DNA of 64,000 nucleotides from Desulfosporosinus acididurans (GCF_001029285.1 NZ_LDZY01000012.1:1-64000), one strand, 5' to 3'. Positions 26,327 to 34,880 are shown, counted from the first letter of the stretch. A program made the numbers and translations. The notes: generated from the letters alone by a model not told the origin.

Positions 26327-27610
26327 ATGCTTTATCGTTTTGTTTCTCGCCTTATAATTACAGGAATGATGTGGTTAGGGCTGGTTCTGCTCAAATGGGG
26401 AGGCAATAAGGATCAACTTCTCTGGCAGGCTATAATATTTACTGCCCTTATGCTCATGGGGAGTTTTGCGGAAGAGATTCTTCATTACCAAGGTGATCCT
26501 TATGTCCTTCCGGTTGTTCAAGCAATTCTGTCCTTAGGTCTGGTATTTTTAGTGCGTATTAGTCCTAAGGAAGCTTTGCACCAGTTTTGGTGGGCCAATA
26601 TTGGACAGCTGATTTTCTACGCTATTTTATTTGCTGTTAGGGATTACCGACAGTTAGGCAAGTTTCGCTATCTATGGGGATTGCTTGCTGTCAGTTTGTT
26701 GTTTATAACCCTGGTTTTTGGTTTTGCCTCCGGTGGCGCAACGAGTTGGCTAAGAATCGGAGGAATCGGTGTCGAACCTGAGGAATTCGTAAAACTTGCT
26801 TTACTCTTGTTTATGGCAACGTATCTGGAAGAAAATGAAGAGTTGCTGCGGGTTGGAACTGTCCAAGTAGGAAAGTTTTCCTTACCGGATTGGCGAACTC
26901 TAGGACCCTTTTTAATTATGGCTGGTTTTTCGCTTGGCCTCTTAGGGGCCCAAAAAAGTCTCGGAACGGCGCTGGTATTTTACGCTTTATTTGTTCTTAT
27001 GATTTACGTTGTAACGGAACGTGCGCTGTATTTGGGAATTTCACTGCCGATTTTTCTATTGGTAGGAAGTGCAGGGTATTTGCTTTTTCGGCACGTTCGC
27101 GTTCGGGTATTGGTTTGGTTAAATCCTTGGCAAGATCCTACGGGTATGGGATATCAGATTGCTCAATCATTGTTTGCCATTAGTGGAGGGAAGGTCCTGG
27201 GAACTGGACTAGGCAATGGAATAGGGGCTTCTATGGTGCCTGCCTCAAGTACTGACTTTATTTTTTCTGTCATAGCTGAGGAACTGGGATTTGCGGGGGC
27301 GATGGCTGTTCTGGCTCTTTTTCTGATCGTAGTTATGAGGGCGTTTTCAATTAGCGTAAGAGCCAAAGACCGCTTTGGCCAGATTCTGGCTGCCGGAATT
27401 GGAATTCTTCTGGGAACAGAGACGTTAATTATTCTTGCCGGGGTGACAAAATTACTTCCTTTAACAGGTATTCCGCTGCCTTGGGTCAGCTATGGCGGAA
27501 GTTCTATACTTGTGCATTTTATTCTTCTAGGTGTATTGTTGAATATTTCCAATGCTACTGCGGTGGGAGTTAAGCGTAATAAGACAAGAGGAAGGGAGTA
27601 TGCAACATAA
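26327..27610 (+). CDS. FtsW/RodA/SpoVE family peptidoglycan glycosyltransferase
   Basis: A 427-residue SEDS protein with about ten membrane helices that polymerises lipid II. The family signature is at about 282-315: GGKVLGTGLGNGIGASMVP, then TDFIFSVIAEELGF. PWVSYGGSS near the C terminus is also diagnostic. Its stop overlaps the start of a class B penicillin-binding protein, so the two likely work as a SEDS-PBP pair. Whether it serves elongation, division or sporulation cannot be told. Confidence 0.92.
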   Translation: MLYRFVSRLIITGMMWLGLVLLKWGGNKDQLLWQAIIFTALMLMGSFAEEILHYQGDPYVLPVVQAILSLGLVFLVRISPKEALHQFWWANIGQLIFYAILFAVRDYRQLGKFRYLWGLLAVSLLFITLVFGFASGGATSWLRIGGIGVEPEEFVKLALLLFMATYLEENEELLRVGTVQVGKFSLPDWRTLGPFLIMAGFSLGLLGAQKSLGTALVFYALFVLMIYVVTERALYLGISLPIFLLVGSAGYLLFRHVRVRVLVWLNPWQDPTGMGYQIAQSLFAISGGKVLGTGLGNGIGASMVPASSTDFIFSVIAEELGFAGAMAVLALFLIVVMRAFSISVRAKDRFGQILAAGIGILLGTETLIILAGVTKLLPLTGIPLPWVSYGGSSILVHFILLGVLLNISNATAVGVKRNKTRGREYAT

Positions 27611-29013
27611 TGCGAGGGGTACGTCGTGTAGCATTAGGAATGGCCTTTAGCTTCTTTGTTTTAAGTCTGGGGCTTGTTTATTGGCAAGTGGTTCAATCCA
27701 ATACGTTACTGGATAATCCCGCGAATCGACGCTTAATTCTCCTGGAAAGCCGAGTGACCCGTGGAGGAATTTTTGATCGTAACGGCGAAATAATAGCACA
27801 AACTCAAACAATCAAGGGAAAGAAGGTCCGTGTCTATCCCAATGGAGAAATGTATGAGCCTACTCTCGGTTACTCTACTGTTCGGCTTGGCGCAGCAGGG
27901 CTTGAAGGAAGTTTAGCGAATTGGCTCATGGGTGTTAAAGACGCCACAGCCACTCAGTCGATTCAGCAACTCTTTTCTTTGCCGCGTCAAGGGGATGATG
28001 TGGTGCTGACGTTAGATTCCCATCTGCAAAGTGTGGCTTATAATGCCCTCAAAGGGAAAAAGGGCGCAGCTGTCGCTATTGACCCTAAAACGGGAGAAGT
28101 ACTTGCCTTAGTGAGTCAGCCGGGATACAACCCGACAAATTTGGATGATCACTGGAAAGACATTATTAAGCAAACCCAGGAAAAACCTTTAGACAATCGT
28201 GCCCTTTCCCTCTATCCTCCGGGGTCAACGATGAAGGTAGTGACTTCTGCCAGCTTATTTCGAAGCGGCATAAACACTACGAATCTTTATGATTGTAAAG
28301 GCTCGACGATTATCAACGGACAAGTTATCCCTGAACAGAACCTAGAGGTTCATGGCTGGGTTAACTATAACAAGGCCTTAGCCGATTCTTGCAATACGTA
28401 TTTTGCAACCTTTGGAGTCCAGGCAGGGGATAAAAGTTTTCTGTCCGCGGTTAAAGGATTTGGCTTTGGACAAAAGATTCCTTTTGAACTAAATGTTCCT
28501 GTGAGTCAGATCACTAATTCTCCTAAGGTTCCTGAAACTCTGTCAACGAATCTTCTTGCTGCAAGCTGCTTTGGACAGGGTGAGGTTCTGGTTTCTCCAT
28601 TTCAAATGGCTCTGATTACCGCCGGTATTGCTAATCATGGGGTGATAATGACTCCCCACATTGTGGAACGAGTTCTTGATCCTTCGCAAACCGTACAATA
28701 TGAACAAGAGCCTCAGCCTTGGCTAACTGCACTTTCAAAAGATGAAGCGGATAAAATTACTAGTGCCATGGTGACTGCTGTTACCGATGGAACTGCTTCT
28801 CCCGGAGCTTTGCCGGACGTTCAGGTAGCGGCAAAGACCGGTTCAGCGGAGCCGGGAGGCAATCAACCTACCCATGCTTGGTATATCGCTTTTGCACCTG
28901 CGGAGGCTCCACGCATTGCGGTGGCTGTTTTTGTAGAACATGGCGGAACTGGAGGAGCGGCAGCTGCTCCCATTGCGCGTCAAATTATTGAAGAAGCATT
29001 AGCCAGAAAGTAG
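27610..29013 (+). CDS. class B penicillin-binding protein (PbpA-like transpeptidase)
   Basis: Cross-links peptidoglycan outside the membrane. Residues 6-28 form the membrane anchor. The transpeptidase domain carries STMK (active-site S206, K209), SCN (260-262) and KTG (409-411). At 467 residues it matches actinobacterial PbpA rather than the longer FtsI type. It overlaps ftsW by one base (TAATG), which indicates translational coupling. The PrkC gene follows immediately. Confidence 0.93.
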   Translation: MRGVRRVALGMAFSFFVLSLGLVYWQVVQSNTLLDNPANRRLILLESRVTRGGIFDRNGEIIAQTQTIKGKKVRVYPNGEMYEPTLGYSTVRLGAAGLEGSLANWLMGVKDATATQSIQQLFSLPRQGDDVVLTLDSHLQSVAYNALKGKKGAAVAIDPKTGEVLALVSQPGYNPTNLDDHWKDIIKQTQEKPLDNRALSLYPPGSTMKVVTSASLFRSGINTTNLYDCKGSTIINGQVIPEQNLEVHGWVNYNKALADSCNTYFATFGVQAGDKSFLSAVKGFGFGQKIPFELNVPVSQITNSPKVPETLSTNLLAASCFGQGEVLVSPFQMALITAGIANHGVIMTPHIVERVLDPSQTVQYEQEPQPWLTALSKDEADKITSAMVTAVTDGTASPGALPDVQVAAKTGSAEPGGNQPTHAWYIAFAPAEAPRIAVAVFVEHGGTGGAAAAPIARQIIEEALARK

Positions 29014-29022
29014 GTGAACATA

Positions 29023-30816
29023 GTGAGTAAAATCTTCGGAGGACGTTATGAAGTTTTAGAGCGTATTGGTGCCGGTGGGATGGCGATTGTTTATAAAGCT
29101 AAAGATCAGCTGCTTAATCGTGTCGTAACGATCAAAGTTCTTCGTGAACAATTTGCCACTGATGAAGACTTTATTCGCCGTTTTCGAAGGGAAGCCCAGG
29201 CTGTTGCCAGTTTGTCACATCCCAATATTGTTTCTGTTTATGATGTGGGCAAAGAAGGGGATACTGAATATATCGTTATGGAATATGTAGAAGGGCGGAA
29301 TCTCAAAGAAATTATTCGAGATTATGCTCCCTTGACCACAGATCAGGCGATCAATCTTGCCCGTCAAATTACCAGTGCCGTTCAAAATGCCCACGAACAC
29401 CATATTATTCACAGAGATATAAAACCCCATAATATTTTAGTAACTGAGGATGGACGCGCTAAAGTTACGGATTTCGGTATCGCCCGAGCAGTATCATCGG
29501 CAACGGTAACGCATACAGGAGACATTATCGGTTCAGTCCACTATTTATCGCCGGAACAGGCTAAAGGCCTGCAGAGTAATGAGCAATCGGATATTTATTC
29601 GCTGGGCATTATTCTGTATGAATTGGTTACGGGCCAGGTACCCTATGATGGTGAAACTCCCATCGCTATCGCTCTTAAGCATCTTCAGGAACAGCCAACG
29701 CTGCCGAGTAAGCTCAATCCTCGGGTCGAGAAAGAATTCGAGGGCGTAATTATGAGGGCAATTGCTAAGTCTCCTGAACAACGGTATACTTCTGCTAAAG
29801 AGCTTTTGGAGGATTTGAACCATTTTCTTGCCGGCCGCCCGATAAATCGGCCTGAAGTATTTCCCGTTGACGATCTGGAAGCAACTCGGACTCATCAAGG
29901 CATGAGCAGGGTTTTAGCACCGGTTAGTGTACGTGAGATAGAACCGGAACAGGAACAAGAACCAGAAAAGCATATCAATAGTTTTTTAACTAAGGTCAAG
30001 AAAAAACGTTGGCAGTGGATCTTGGGAATTGCTGTCGTATTGCTTCTTTTGGTGGGCGGGATAATGTTGAGAAATTACCTTCTCGTCGGTACGACGAAAG
30101 TTCCTGATGTGACAGGTAAGACTGTACCGGTTGCCACAGATTATCTAAACTCTGCAGGATTGAAACTCAACTCCGAGGTCAAGAAAGAGTTCAGTGATAA
30201 GTTTGCAAAAGACCTGATCATTGAACAGAATCCGCAAGCGAATACAATGGTAAAAGTTGGCCGGGAAGTTCAAGTTGTTATAAGTAAAGGTCCCAACACC
30301 GGCACATTTCCGGATGTAACCAGTTCGCCAATGTCGAAAGCGGATGCCGTTAATATGATTCAAAACGATGGATTTACGGGGAAGATTACCTTTCAAACCC
30401 AGCCAAGTTCAAGCGTTCCTAAAGATTATGTTATCCAGCAGGACCCTCTCCCTTCGGCGACTTGGCCGAAGAGCGGACCTGTTAAATTGACCATTAGCAA
30501 CGGTTCTCCTTATGTAAGCATTAACATGCCCAATGTAATTAATAAATCGTCCGAAGATGCTAAAACGATTCTTCAGCAGAATAGTTTAGTTCCCTTGGTA
30601 GAAACTCAAGATTCTACCACAATTCCTGCGGATGTCGTCATCAGTACCTCGCCTAACCCGGGAGAAACGGTTCAGCAGGGGAGTCAGGTTACCATCGTCG
30701 TATCGCGTGGCCCAGGGCCTCTTGCGTTTAATATTGATAAAGACGCCTCAATGTTTATGGCTCAGATTTTCAGTGTTATTCCTAAAGAAACCATCCGAAT
30801 CAGGGCGAATCCCTAG
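29023..30816 (+). CDS. prkC: PASTA-domain Ser/Thr protein kinase
   Basis: A 597-residue receptor kinase. The kinase domain (about 1-270) has GAGGMAIVYKA, catalytic lysine K38, HRDIKPHN (D132) and DFG (D150). One transmembrane helix (331-350) follows a basic KVKKKRW stop. Outside are three PASTA domains (about 358-424, 426-495, 500-567), which in this family bind muropeptides or lipid II. A short tail after PASTA 3 (about 568-597) is not part of a fourth repeat. GTG 29023 is preferred because TAGGTGA lies upstream; GTG 29014 is possible. Likely targets include the FHA-associated proteins upstream and RsgA downstream. Confidence 0.94.
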   Translation: MSKIFGGRYEVLERIGAGGMAIVYKAKDQLLNRVVTIKVLREQFATDEDFIRRFRREAQAVASLSHPNIVSVYDVGKEGDTEYIVMEYVEGRNLKEIIRDYAPLTTDQAINLARQITSAVQNAHEHHIIHRDIKPHNILVTEDGRAKVTDFGIARAVSSATVTHTGDIIGSVHYLSPEQAKGLQSNEQSDIYSLGIILYELVTGQVPYDGETPIAIALKHLQEQPTLPSKLNPRVEKEFEGVIMRAIAKSPEQRYTSAKELLEDLNHFLAGRPINRPEVFPVDDLEATRTHQGMSRVLAPVSVREIEPEQEQEPEKHINSFLTKVKKKRWQWILGIAVVLLLLVGGIMLRNYLLVGTTKVPDVTGKTVPVATDYLNSAGLKLNSEVKKEFSDKFAKDLIIEQNPQANTMVKVGREVQVVISKGPNTGTFPDVTSSPMSKADAVNMIQNDGFTGKITFQTQPSSSVPKDYVIQQDPLPSATWPKSGPVKLTISNGSPYVSINMPNVINKSSEDAKTILQQNSLVPLVETQDSTTIPADVVISTSPNPGETVQQGSQVTIVVSRGPGPLAFNIDKDASMFMAQIFSVIPKETIRIRANP

Positions 30817-30853
30817 CTGGATCAGCCCTGAAATGTAACAGTGAGGAAATTGT

Positions 30854-31747
30854 ATGATCGAAGGAGTTTTACTAAAAGGTTACGGTGGCTTTTATTATGT
30901 TTATGCGGAAGACCGGGTATGGGAATGTTCTCTGCGCGGTCGTTTTCGCATTAAAGATCAAGACTTTCTGCCAGGTGACCGAGTGAGAATATTACCTGAA
31001 AGTAATACTAAGGCGAGAATTGAAGGGGCAGAACCTCGGCTTAACTTTCTTAGCCGTCCATCCATTGCCAATGTCGATCAGGCGCTTCTTGTCTTTGCCA
31101 TGACTTCGCCAAAACCTGATCTGAACCTTTTAGACCGCTTATTAATTCAGGTGACCTATTCGGGAATAGAACCAATTATCGTTTTTACCAAATTGGACAA
31201 CTACAATGCTGAAACATTATCCCCCGATTCTAAGCCTCAGCCCTTTGTTTCGGATATCTACCGTCGAATAGGGTATACGGTTTTTGAGGTGTCCAATAAG
31301 ACAGGCACAGGTATAGCGGAATTAAGAAACCGTTTAGAGGAGAAGATTAGTGTCCTGGCCGGTCCTTCAGGCGTAGGTAAATCAAGCCTGTTTAACGCTT
31401 TATCTGAGGGAAAACAATTAAAAACCGGTGAAATCAGTCAGAAGTCCCAACGTGGCCGTCATACGACCCGTCATGTTGAGCTGATGGTATGCGCCGGGGG
31501 ATTAGTGGCTGATACACCGGGTTTTTCCTCTCTTTTCCTGCCTAAAATGAAACGTGAGGATTTGGCAGGCTATTTTCCGGAATTTGAAGAATATCGGCAT
31601 AAATGCCGTTTTAGCAGTTGTTTGCATGATAAAGAACCCGATTGTTCAATTAAAGCAGCTCAAGAAAATGGAGAGATTTCCAGAACTCGCTATGAACATT
31701 ATCGGGATTTCTTGCAAGAAGTGATTGCTGCCGAAAGGAGATATTAA
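30854..31747 (+). CDS. rsgA: ribosome small-subunit-dependent GTPase RsgA
   Basis: A circularly permuted GTPase that matures the 30S subunit. The N-terminal OB domain (about 1-65) is followed by permuted G motifs TKLD, AGPSGVGKSSL and DTPGFSS, and a C-terminal zinc site around CRFSSCLHDKEPDC. At 297 residues it is normal. It is next to prkC as in B. subtilis, where the homolog CpgA is a PrkC substrate. Confidence 0.96.
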   Translation: MIEGVLLKGYGGFYYVYAEDRVWECSLRGRFRIKDQDFLPGDRVRILPESNTKARIEGAEPRLNFLSRPSIANVDQALLVFAMTSPKPDLNLLDRLLIQVTYSGIEPIIVFTKLDNYNAETLSPDSKPQPFVSDIYRRIGYTVFEVSNKTGTGIAELRNRLEEKISVLAGPSGVGKSSLFNALSEGKQLKTGEISQKSQRGRHTTRHVELMVCAGGLVADTPGFSSLFLPKMKREDLAGYFPEFEEYRHKCRFSSCLHDKEPDCSIKAAQENGEISRTRYEHYRDFLQEVIAAERRY

Positions 31748-31748
31748 A

Positions 31749-32417
31749 ATGGTTCAACTTGCCCCGTCTATTTTGTCTGCTGATTTTGCGCGTTTAGGTG
31801 AACACGTTCGTTTGGTTGAGGAAGCCGGTGCTGAGGTTTTACATATTGATGTTATGGATGGGCATTTTGTCCCGAATCTCACCTTTGGGCCTGCGATGGT
31901 CAAAGCACTGAGGCCTCATAGCAAAATGCGTTTTGATGTTCATTTGATGATTGAGGAGCCGGAACGTTTTATTGCAGATTTTGCCGCTGCAGGAGCGGAT
32001 CACATTACCTTTCACCTAGAGGCGTCACGCCATGTCCACCGTGTAGTCCAACAAATTAAGGAACTGGGACTAACTGCAGGAATTGCCCTTAATCCGGCAA
32101 CTCAATTAGACGGACTTAAATATATTCTTGAAGATTTAGATATGGTATTGTTAATGACGGTGAATCCGGGCTTCGGAGGCCAAAAATTTATCAATAGCGT
32201 GATTCCTAAAATTCAGGTACTTCATCATCACATTGAACAAAAGCAATCTTCCTGCGTGGTCGAGGTGGATGGCGGAATCAATTTGGAAACGGCACCTTTA
32301 GCTGCTCGGGCGGGGGCTGATATTTTGGTAGCAGGTTCGGCGGTATTTGGTCAAGCCGATCCGAAGCTTGCCGTAGAAAAACTTCGGCGGGCAGTTAGTA
32401 CGGTTCAGAGTGAATAA
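31749..32417 (+). CDS. rpe: ribulose-phosphate 3-epimerase
   Basis: Pentose phosphate epimerase of 222 residues. It opens LAPSILSADFARLGE. The metal-binding residues are in HIDVMDGHFVPN and FDVHLMI; MTVNPGFGGQ and VEVDGGIN complete the barrel. ATG 31749 with AGGAGAT upstream, one base after the rsgA stop. Confidence 0.97.
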   Translation: MVQLAPSILSADFARLGEHVRLVEEAGAEVLHIDVMDGHFVPNLTFGPAMVKALRPHSKMRFDVHLMIEEPERFIADFAAAGADHITFHLEASRHVHRVVQQIKELGLTAGIALNPATQLDGLKYILEDLDMVLLMTVNPGFGGQKFINSVIPKIQVLHHHIEQKQSSCVVEVDGGINLETAPLAARAGADILVAGSAVFGQADPKLAVEKLRRAVSTVQSE

Positions 32418-32418
32418 G

Positions 32419-33066
32419 ATGAACATAGTGGTACTGGCCAATGGCAGTTGGGACCCGGAATGGGGGAAGAAAGTCCTGGAAACGGCTGATTATTTGATCT
32501 GCGCTGACGGAGGTGCCAATCATGCTCTGAACTCAGGGTATACGCCGCAGCAGCTAATCGGGGATTTGGATTCGGTTTCCAGTGAAACTTTAGCCCTGTG
32601 CCGGAAAGCCGGTTGCTTTATTGAACAATTTCCCCGTGAAAAAGATGAAACGGATTTGGAATTGGCTCTTCTGCGGGCAAAGGAAAAAGCCTTAGCGGAG
32701 GGTGAACGGGATATTTGGCTCTATGGTGCTGCGGGGAAACGTATTGATCATTTTATGGGCAATTTGGCCCTGATGTTGGGTTATGCCCGGCAAGGGATCC
32801 GCATTCGTTTGGTTGATCCTGAACATGAGATGTGGGTTCTCCAAGGGCAGGAGGAATTTTCGACGTTCAAAGGGCAGGAGCTTTCTTTGCTGGCTCTGTC
32901 TGAGAGGGCTGTTGTGAGTACGCGGGGATTGTATTATCCGCTGGAGCGGGGTGTTTTGCGGCAGGATGTTCCGCGGGGAGTGAGCAATGTTTGCCTTGGA
33001 GAGAGCGTGGGGATTGAGGTTCATGAGGGATGGGTTTTGGTGGTCGCTTTAGCGGGGAGGGTGTGA
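32419..33066 (+). CDS. thiN: thiamine pyrophosphokinase
   Basis: Transfers pyrophosphate from ATP to thiamine. The 215-residue protein has ICADGGANHAL, LIGDLDSVS and FPREKDETDLELAL, which form the substrate and metal site, and YGAAGKRIDHFMGNL. It starts one base after rpe. Its last codons are the left arm of an inverted repeat (33056-33196). In B. subtilis spoVM follows; I do not find it here. Confidence 0.94.
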   Translation: MNIVVLANGSWDPEWGKKVLETADYLICADGGANHALNSGYTPQQLIGDLDSVSSETLALCRKAGCFIEQFPREKDETDLELALLRAKEKALAEGERDIWLYGAAGKRIDHFMGNLALMLGYARQGIRIRLVDPEHEMWVLQGQEEFSTFKGQELSLLALSERAVVSTRGLYYPLERGVLRQDVPRGVSNVCLGESVGIEVHEGWVLVVALAGRV

Positions 33067-33196
33067 TTTGCGCCGCTCACCACAGCGCCGTCGCTAGCAC
33101 GCTTGATGTGAACCATTGCCCCGCTGTCCCCCTCGAAATCTAAGCGCGCTGGACGCGCCTCTGCTGAATGGTTCGCTCTGCAAAATCACACCCTCC
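33056..33196. repeat. inverted-repeat element overlapping the thiN stop codon
   Basis: The outer arms GGAGGGTGTGATTTGC (33056-33071) and GCAAAATCACACCCTCC (33180-33196) pair with one extra base. The inner arms GAACCATT and AATGGTTC (about 33111 and 33167) pair inside them. The interior is more GC-rich than the surrounding genes. It contains the thiN TGA. The rest of the gap to hslO (33197-33504) holds a G-rich stretch, then AT-rich sequence with a small hairpin GAGCTTT/AAAGCTC (33430-33451) and a TATAAT at 33469. Confidence 0.7.
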
Positions 33197-33504
33197 TGGT
33201 CAAGGGTCGACGGGGGTGGTGAGAGTGAGGCTTTGAAGCAAGGGGGACGGGGGGGACGGCGTTGAGGCGCTGCGCTGTCAACGTGGCGCTGAGGGCGCCG
33301 TGGGTGTGCAAAAGTAGTATGTAAGTATTGGTGAAGAATTTTTGTGTGGTTAATTTGGTTATAATGTTATAGTCTTGGTTTGCAAATTTGCTAAAATCAT
33401 TTTGATTGTAGTAAGCAAATTGAATGTCGAGCTTTGAAAATATAAAGCTCTTTGGGATATTATAGGTATATAATAAATTTTATGGTATAAAGGACGAGGA
33501 ATTA

Positions 33505-34398
33505 ATGCAGCAAGATGAACTTTGGATTGGTACGATGCTTGAGGGCCGGGCTCGCTGGGTCGCGGTCAGGACGACGGATACGGTGGAAGAGGCTCGGAGA
33601 CGTCATGAGCTGTCTCCTGTTGCTGCTGCGGCTTTGGGGCGGTTGATGACGGGGACTCTTATTTTAGCGAGTTCGCTGAAAGGGGACGAGAGTGTTACGC
33701 TGCGCTTATTGGGGGATGGTCCTCTGCAAGGCGTTGTGAGCGTGGGGAATGCTCTTGGAGAGGTTCGGGGATATGTGCGGGAACCGTGGGTAGATTTGCC
33801 TTTGAAGCCTAATGGCAAGCTTGATGTGGCGGCGGCGGTGGGAGCCGGGGAACTGGCTGTGAGCCGGAGTCTGCAAAATGGTGAGGTTTATACGGGGACG
33901 GTTCCTCTGGTGAGCGGAGAAGTTGCGGAAGATCTGGTTCATTATTTGTTGACCTCGGAACAGATTCCTTCGGCTATGCTGCTTGGTGTGCTTGTTGAAA
34001 AAGATTATCATGTGGCCGGAGCCGGCGGTTTTTTGATGCAGCCTTTACCCGGAGCTCAGGAAGAGGATATTCAAGCCCTTGAAGATATACTTGGGCAGAT
34101 AAAGGTTGGAATTAGTGAATTAGTGGCTGAGAGTCACAGTATGGATGATCTCCTTGGCAGTTTGCTGGGAAGTCTTTCGTATCAGGTGTTGGAACGTCGG
34201 TCTGTCAGGTTTTCTTGCACCTGTTCGAAGTCACGTTTAGGGGATTCTTTGGTTTCCCTAGGTGCAGAGGAACTGGAAGGTTTAATCTCTGAGGGTAAGG
34301 CGGAAGTAATTTGTCATTTTTGTAATGAACATTATTTATTTTCTAAAGTAGATTTAGAGGCTCTTAAAGACAGAGTGGTAAGTAGTGCGGGGAAGTGA
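33505..34398 (+). CDS. hslO: redox-regulated chaperone Hsp33
   Basis: A 297-residue chaperone switched on by oxidation of its zinc site. The four ligands are visible as CTC (C238, C240) and CHFC (C270, C273) in the C-terminal domain. The N-terminal holdase domain holds LGRLMTGTLILASSLKG. RBS AGGACGAGG. Its stop codon TGA is at the same time part of AGTGAAC, the left edge of a full repeat copy, so the last codon (AAG) abuts the insertion. Confidence 0.95.
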   Translation: MQQDELWIGTMLEGRARWVAVRTTDTVEEARRRHELSPVAAAALGRLMTGTLILASSLKGDESVTLRLLGDGPLQGVVSVGNALGEVRGYVREPWVDLPLKPNGKLDVAAAVGAGELAVSRSLQNGEVYTGTVPLVSGEVAEDLVHYLLTSEQIPSAMLLGVLVEKDYHVAGAGGFLMQPLPGAQEEDIQALEDILGQIKVGISELVAESHSMDDLLGSLLGSLSYQVLERRSVRFSCTCSKSRLGDSLVSLGAEELEGLISEGKAEVICHFCNEHYLFSKVDLEALKDRVVSSAGK

Positions 34399-34579
34399 AC
34401 TCGCTTACGCTAAAGCTGAACATCGGGACTTCAGATACAATAATGTCCAGTGGACATTATTGCCGAGACGCCTTACCAAATAGGAATACTTAGCGGCGTA
34501 GGAGGACTCTACCTTGCCTGAAGTTAACGAAGGACCCACCTCCACTTATAGAAGTGGAGGTCTAAAAAACTGGATAAAA
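34394..34579 (+). repeat. full copy of the dispersed structured repeat (omega-RNA/IS200-605-like)
   Basis: It begins AGTGAACTCGCTTACGC, then has a small left hairpin, a central perfect palindrome AATAATGTCC / GGACATTATT (about 34439-34461), a CGCC..GGCG pairing, the conserved run CTGAAGTTAACGAAG, a right hairpin ACCTCCACTT / AAGTGGAGGT (34539-34562) and the end AAAACTGGATAAA. Compared with the 14198 copy, paired bases of the right hairpin changed together (CCTCC/GGAGG against CCCCC/GGGGG). There is no ORF and no visible target duplication. Confidence 0.85.
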
Positions 34580-34580
34580 A

Positions 34581-34605
34581 AACCCGGCTTAGCCGAGTTT
34601 TAGCG
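34581..34605 (+). terminator. short hairpin after the repeat copy
   Basis: AAACCCGGC and GCCGAGTTT pair around TTA and are followed by TTAG. It may terminate hslO transcription beyond the repeat. Confidence 0.5.
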
Positions 34606-34654
34606 CAGGTGAAGTCGGTGGTTAAATTTCGTGGCGTGAGGGCCTAATAGTATG

Positions 34655-34684
34655 AAAAAAGCCCGACCAATGTCGGGCTTTTAA
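34655..34684 (-). terminator. terminator of rpmB
   Basis: AAGCCCGAC and GTCGGGCTT pair around a four-base loop, with six T on the minus strand after the stem. It begins five bases beyond the rpmB stop. Confidence 0.88.
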
Positions 34685-34688
34685 TTCA

Positions 34689-34880
34689 TTAGCTAACGCG
34701 TTGGACTTTGCCGGAACGTAAGCATCTGGTGCAAACTTTGATCCGGGCAGGAGTACCGTTCACAATAGCATGAACGCTCTGCAGGTTAGGTTTCCAAGTA
34801 CGTTTTGTTCTTATATGAGAGTGGCTGACTTGAAATCCGGTGACAACCCCTTTGCCGCATACTGCACAAACATTGGCCAT
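34689..34880 (-). CDS. rpmB: 50S ribosomal protein L28
   Basis: A 63-residue L28. The N-terminal [21 protein letters not shown] keeps a CxxC pair and a later CTRC, so it is the zinc-binding (C+) form. RBS AAAGGAGG. It is transcribed divergently from asp23/yloU, as in B. subtilis. Confidence 0.97.
   Translation of the reverse strand: MANVCAVCGKGVVTGFQVSHSHIRTKRTWKPNLQSVHAIVNGTPARIKVCTRCLRSGKVQRVS

Noticed and set aside
33469-33474. TATAAT before hslO as promoter
   Set aside because: No acceptable -35 lies 16-18 bases upstream.
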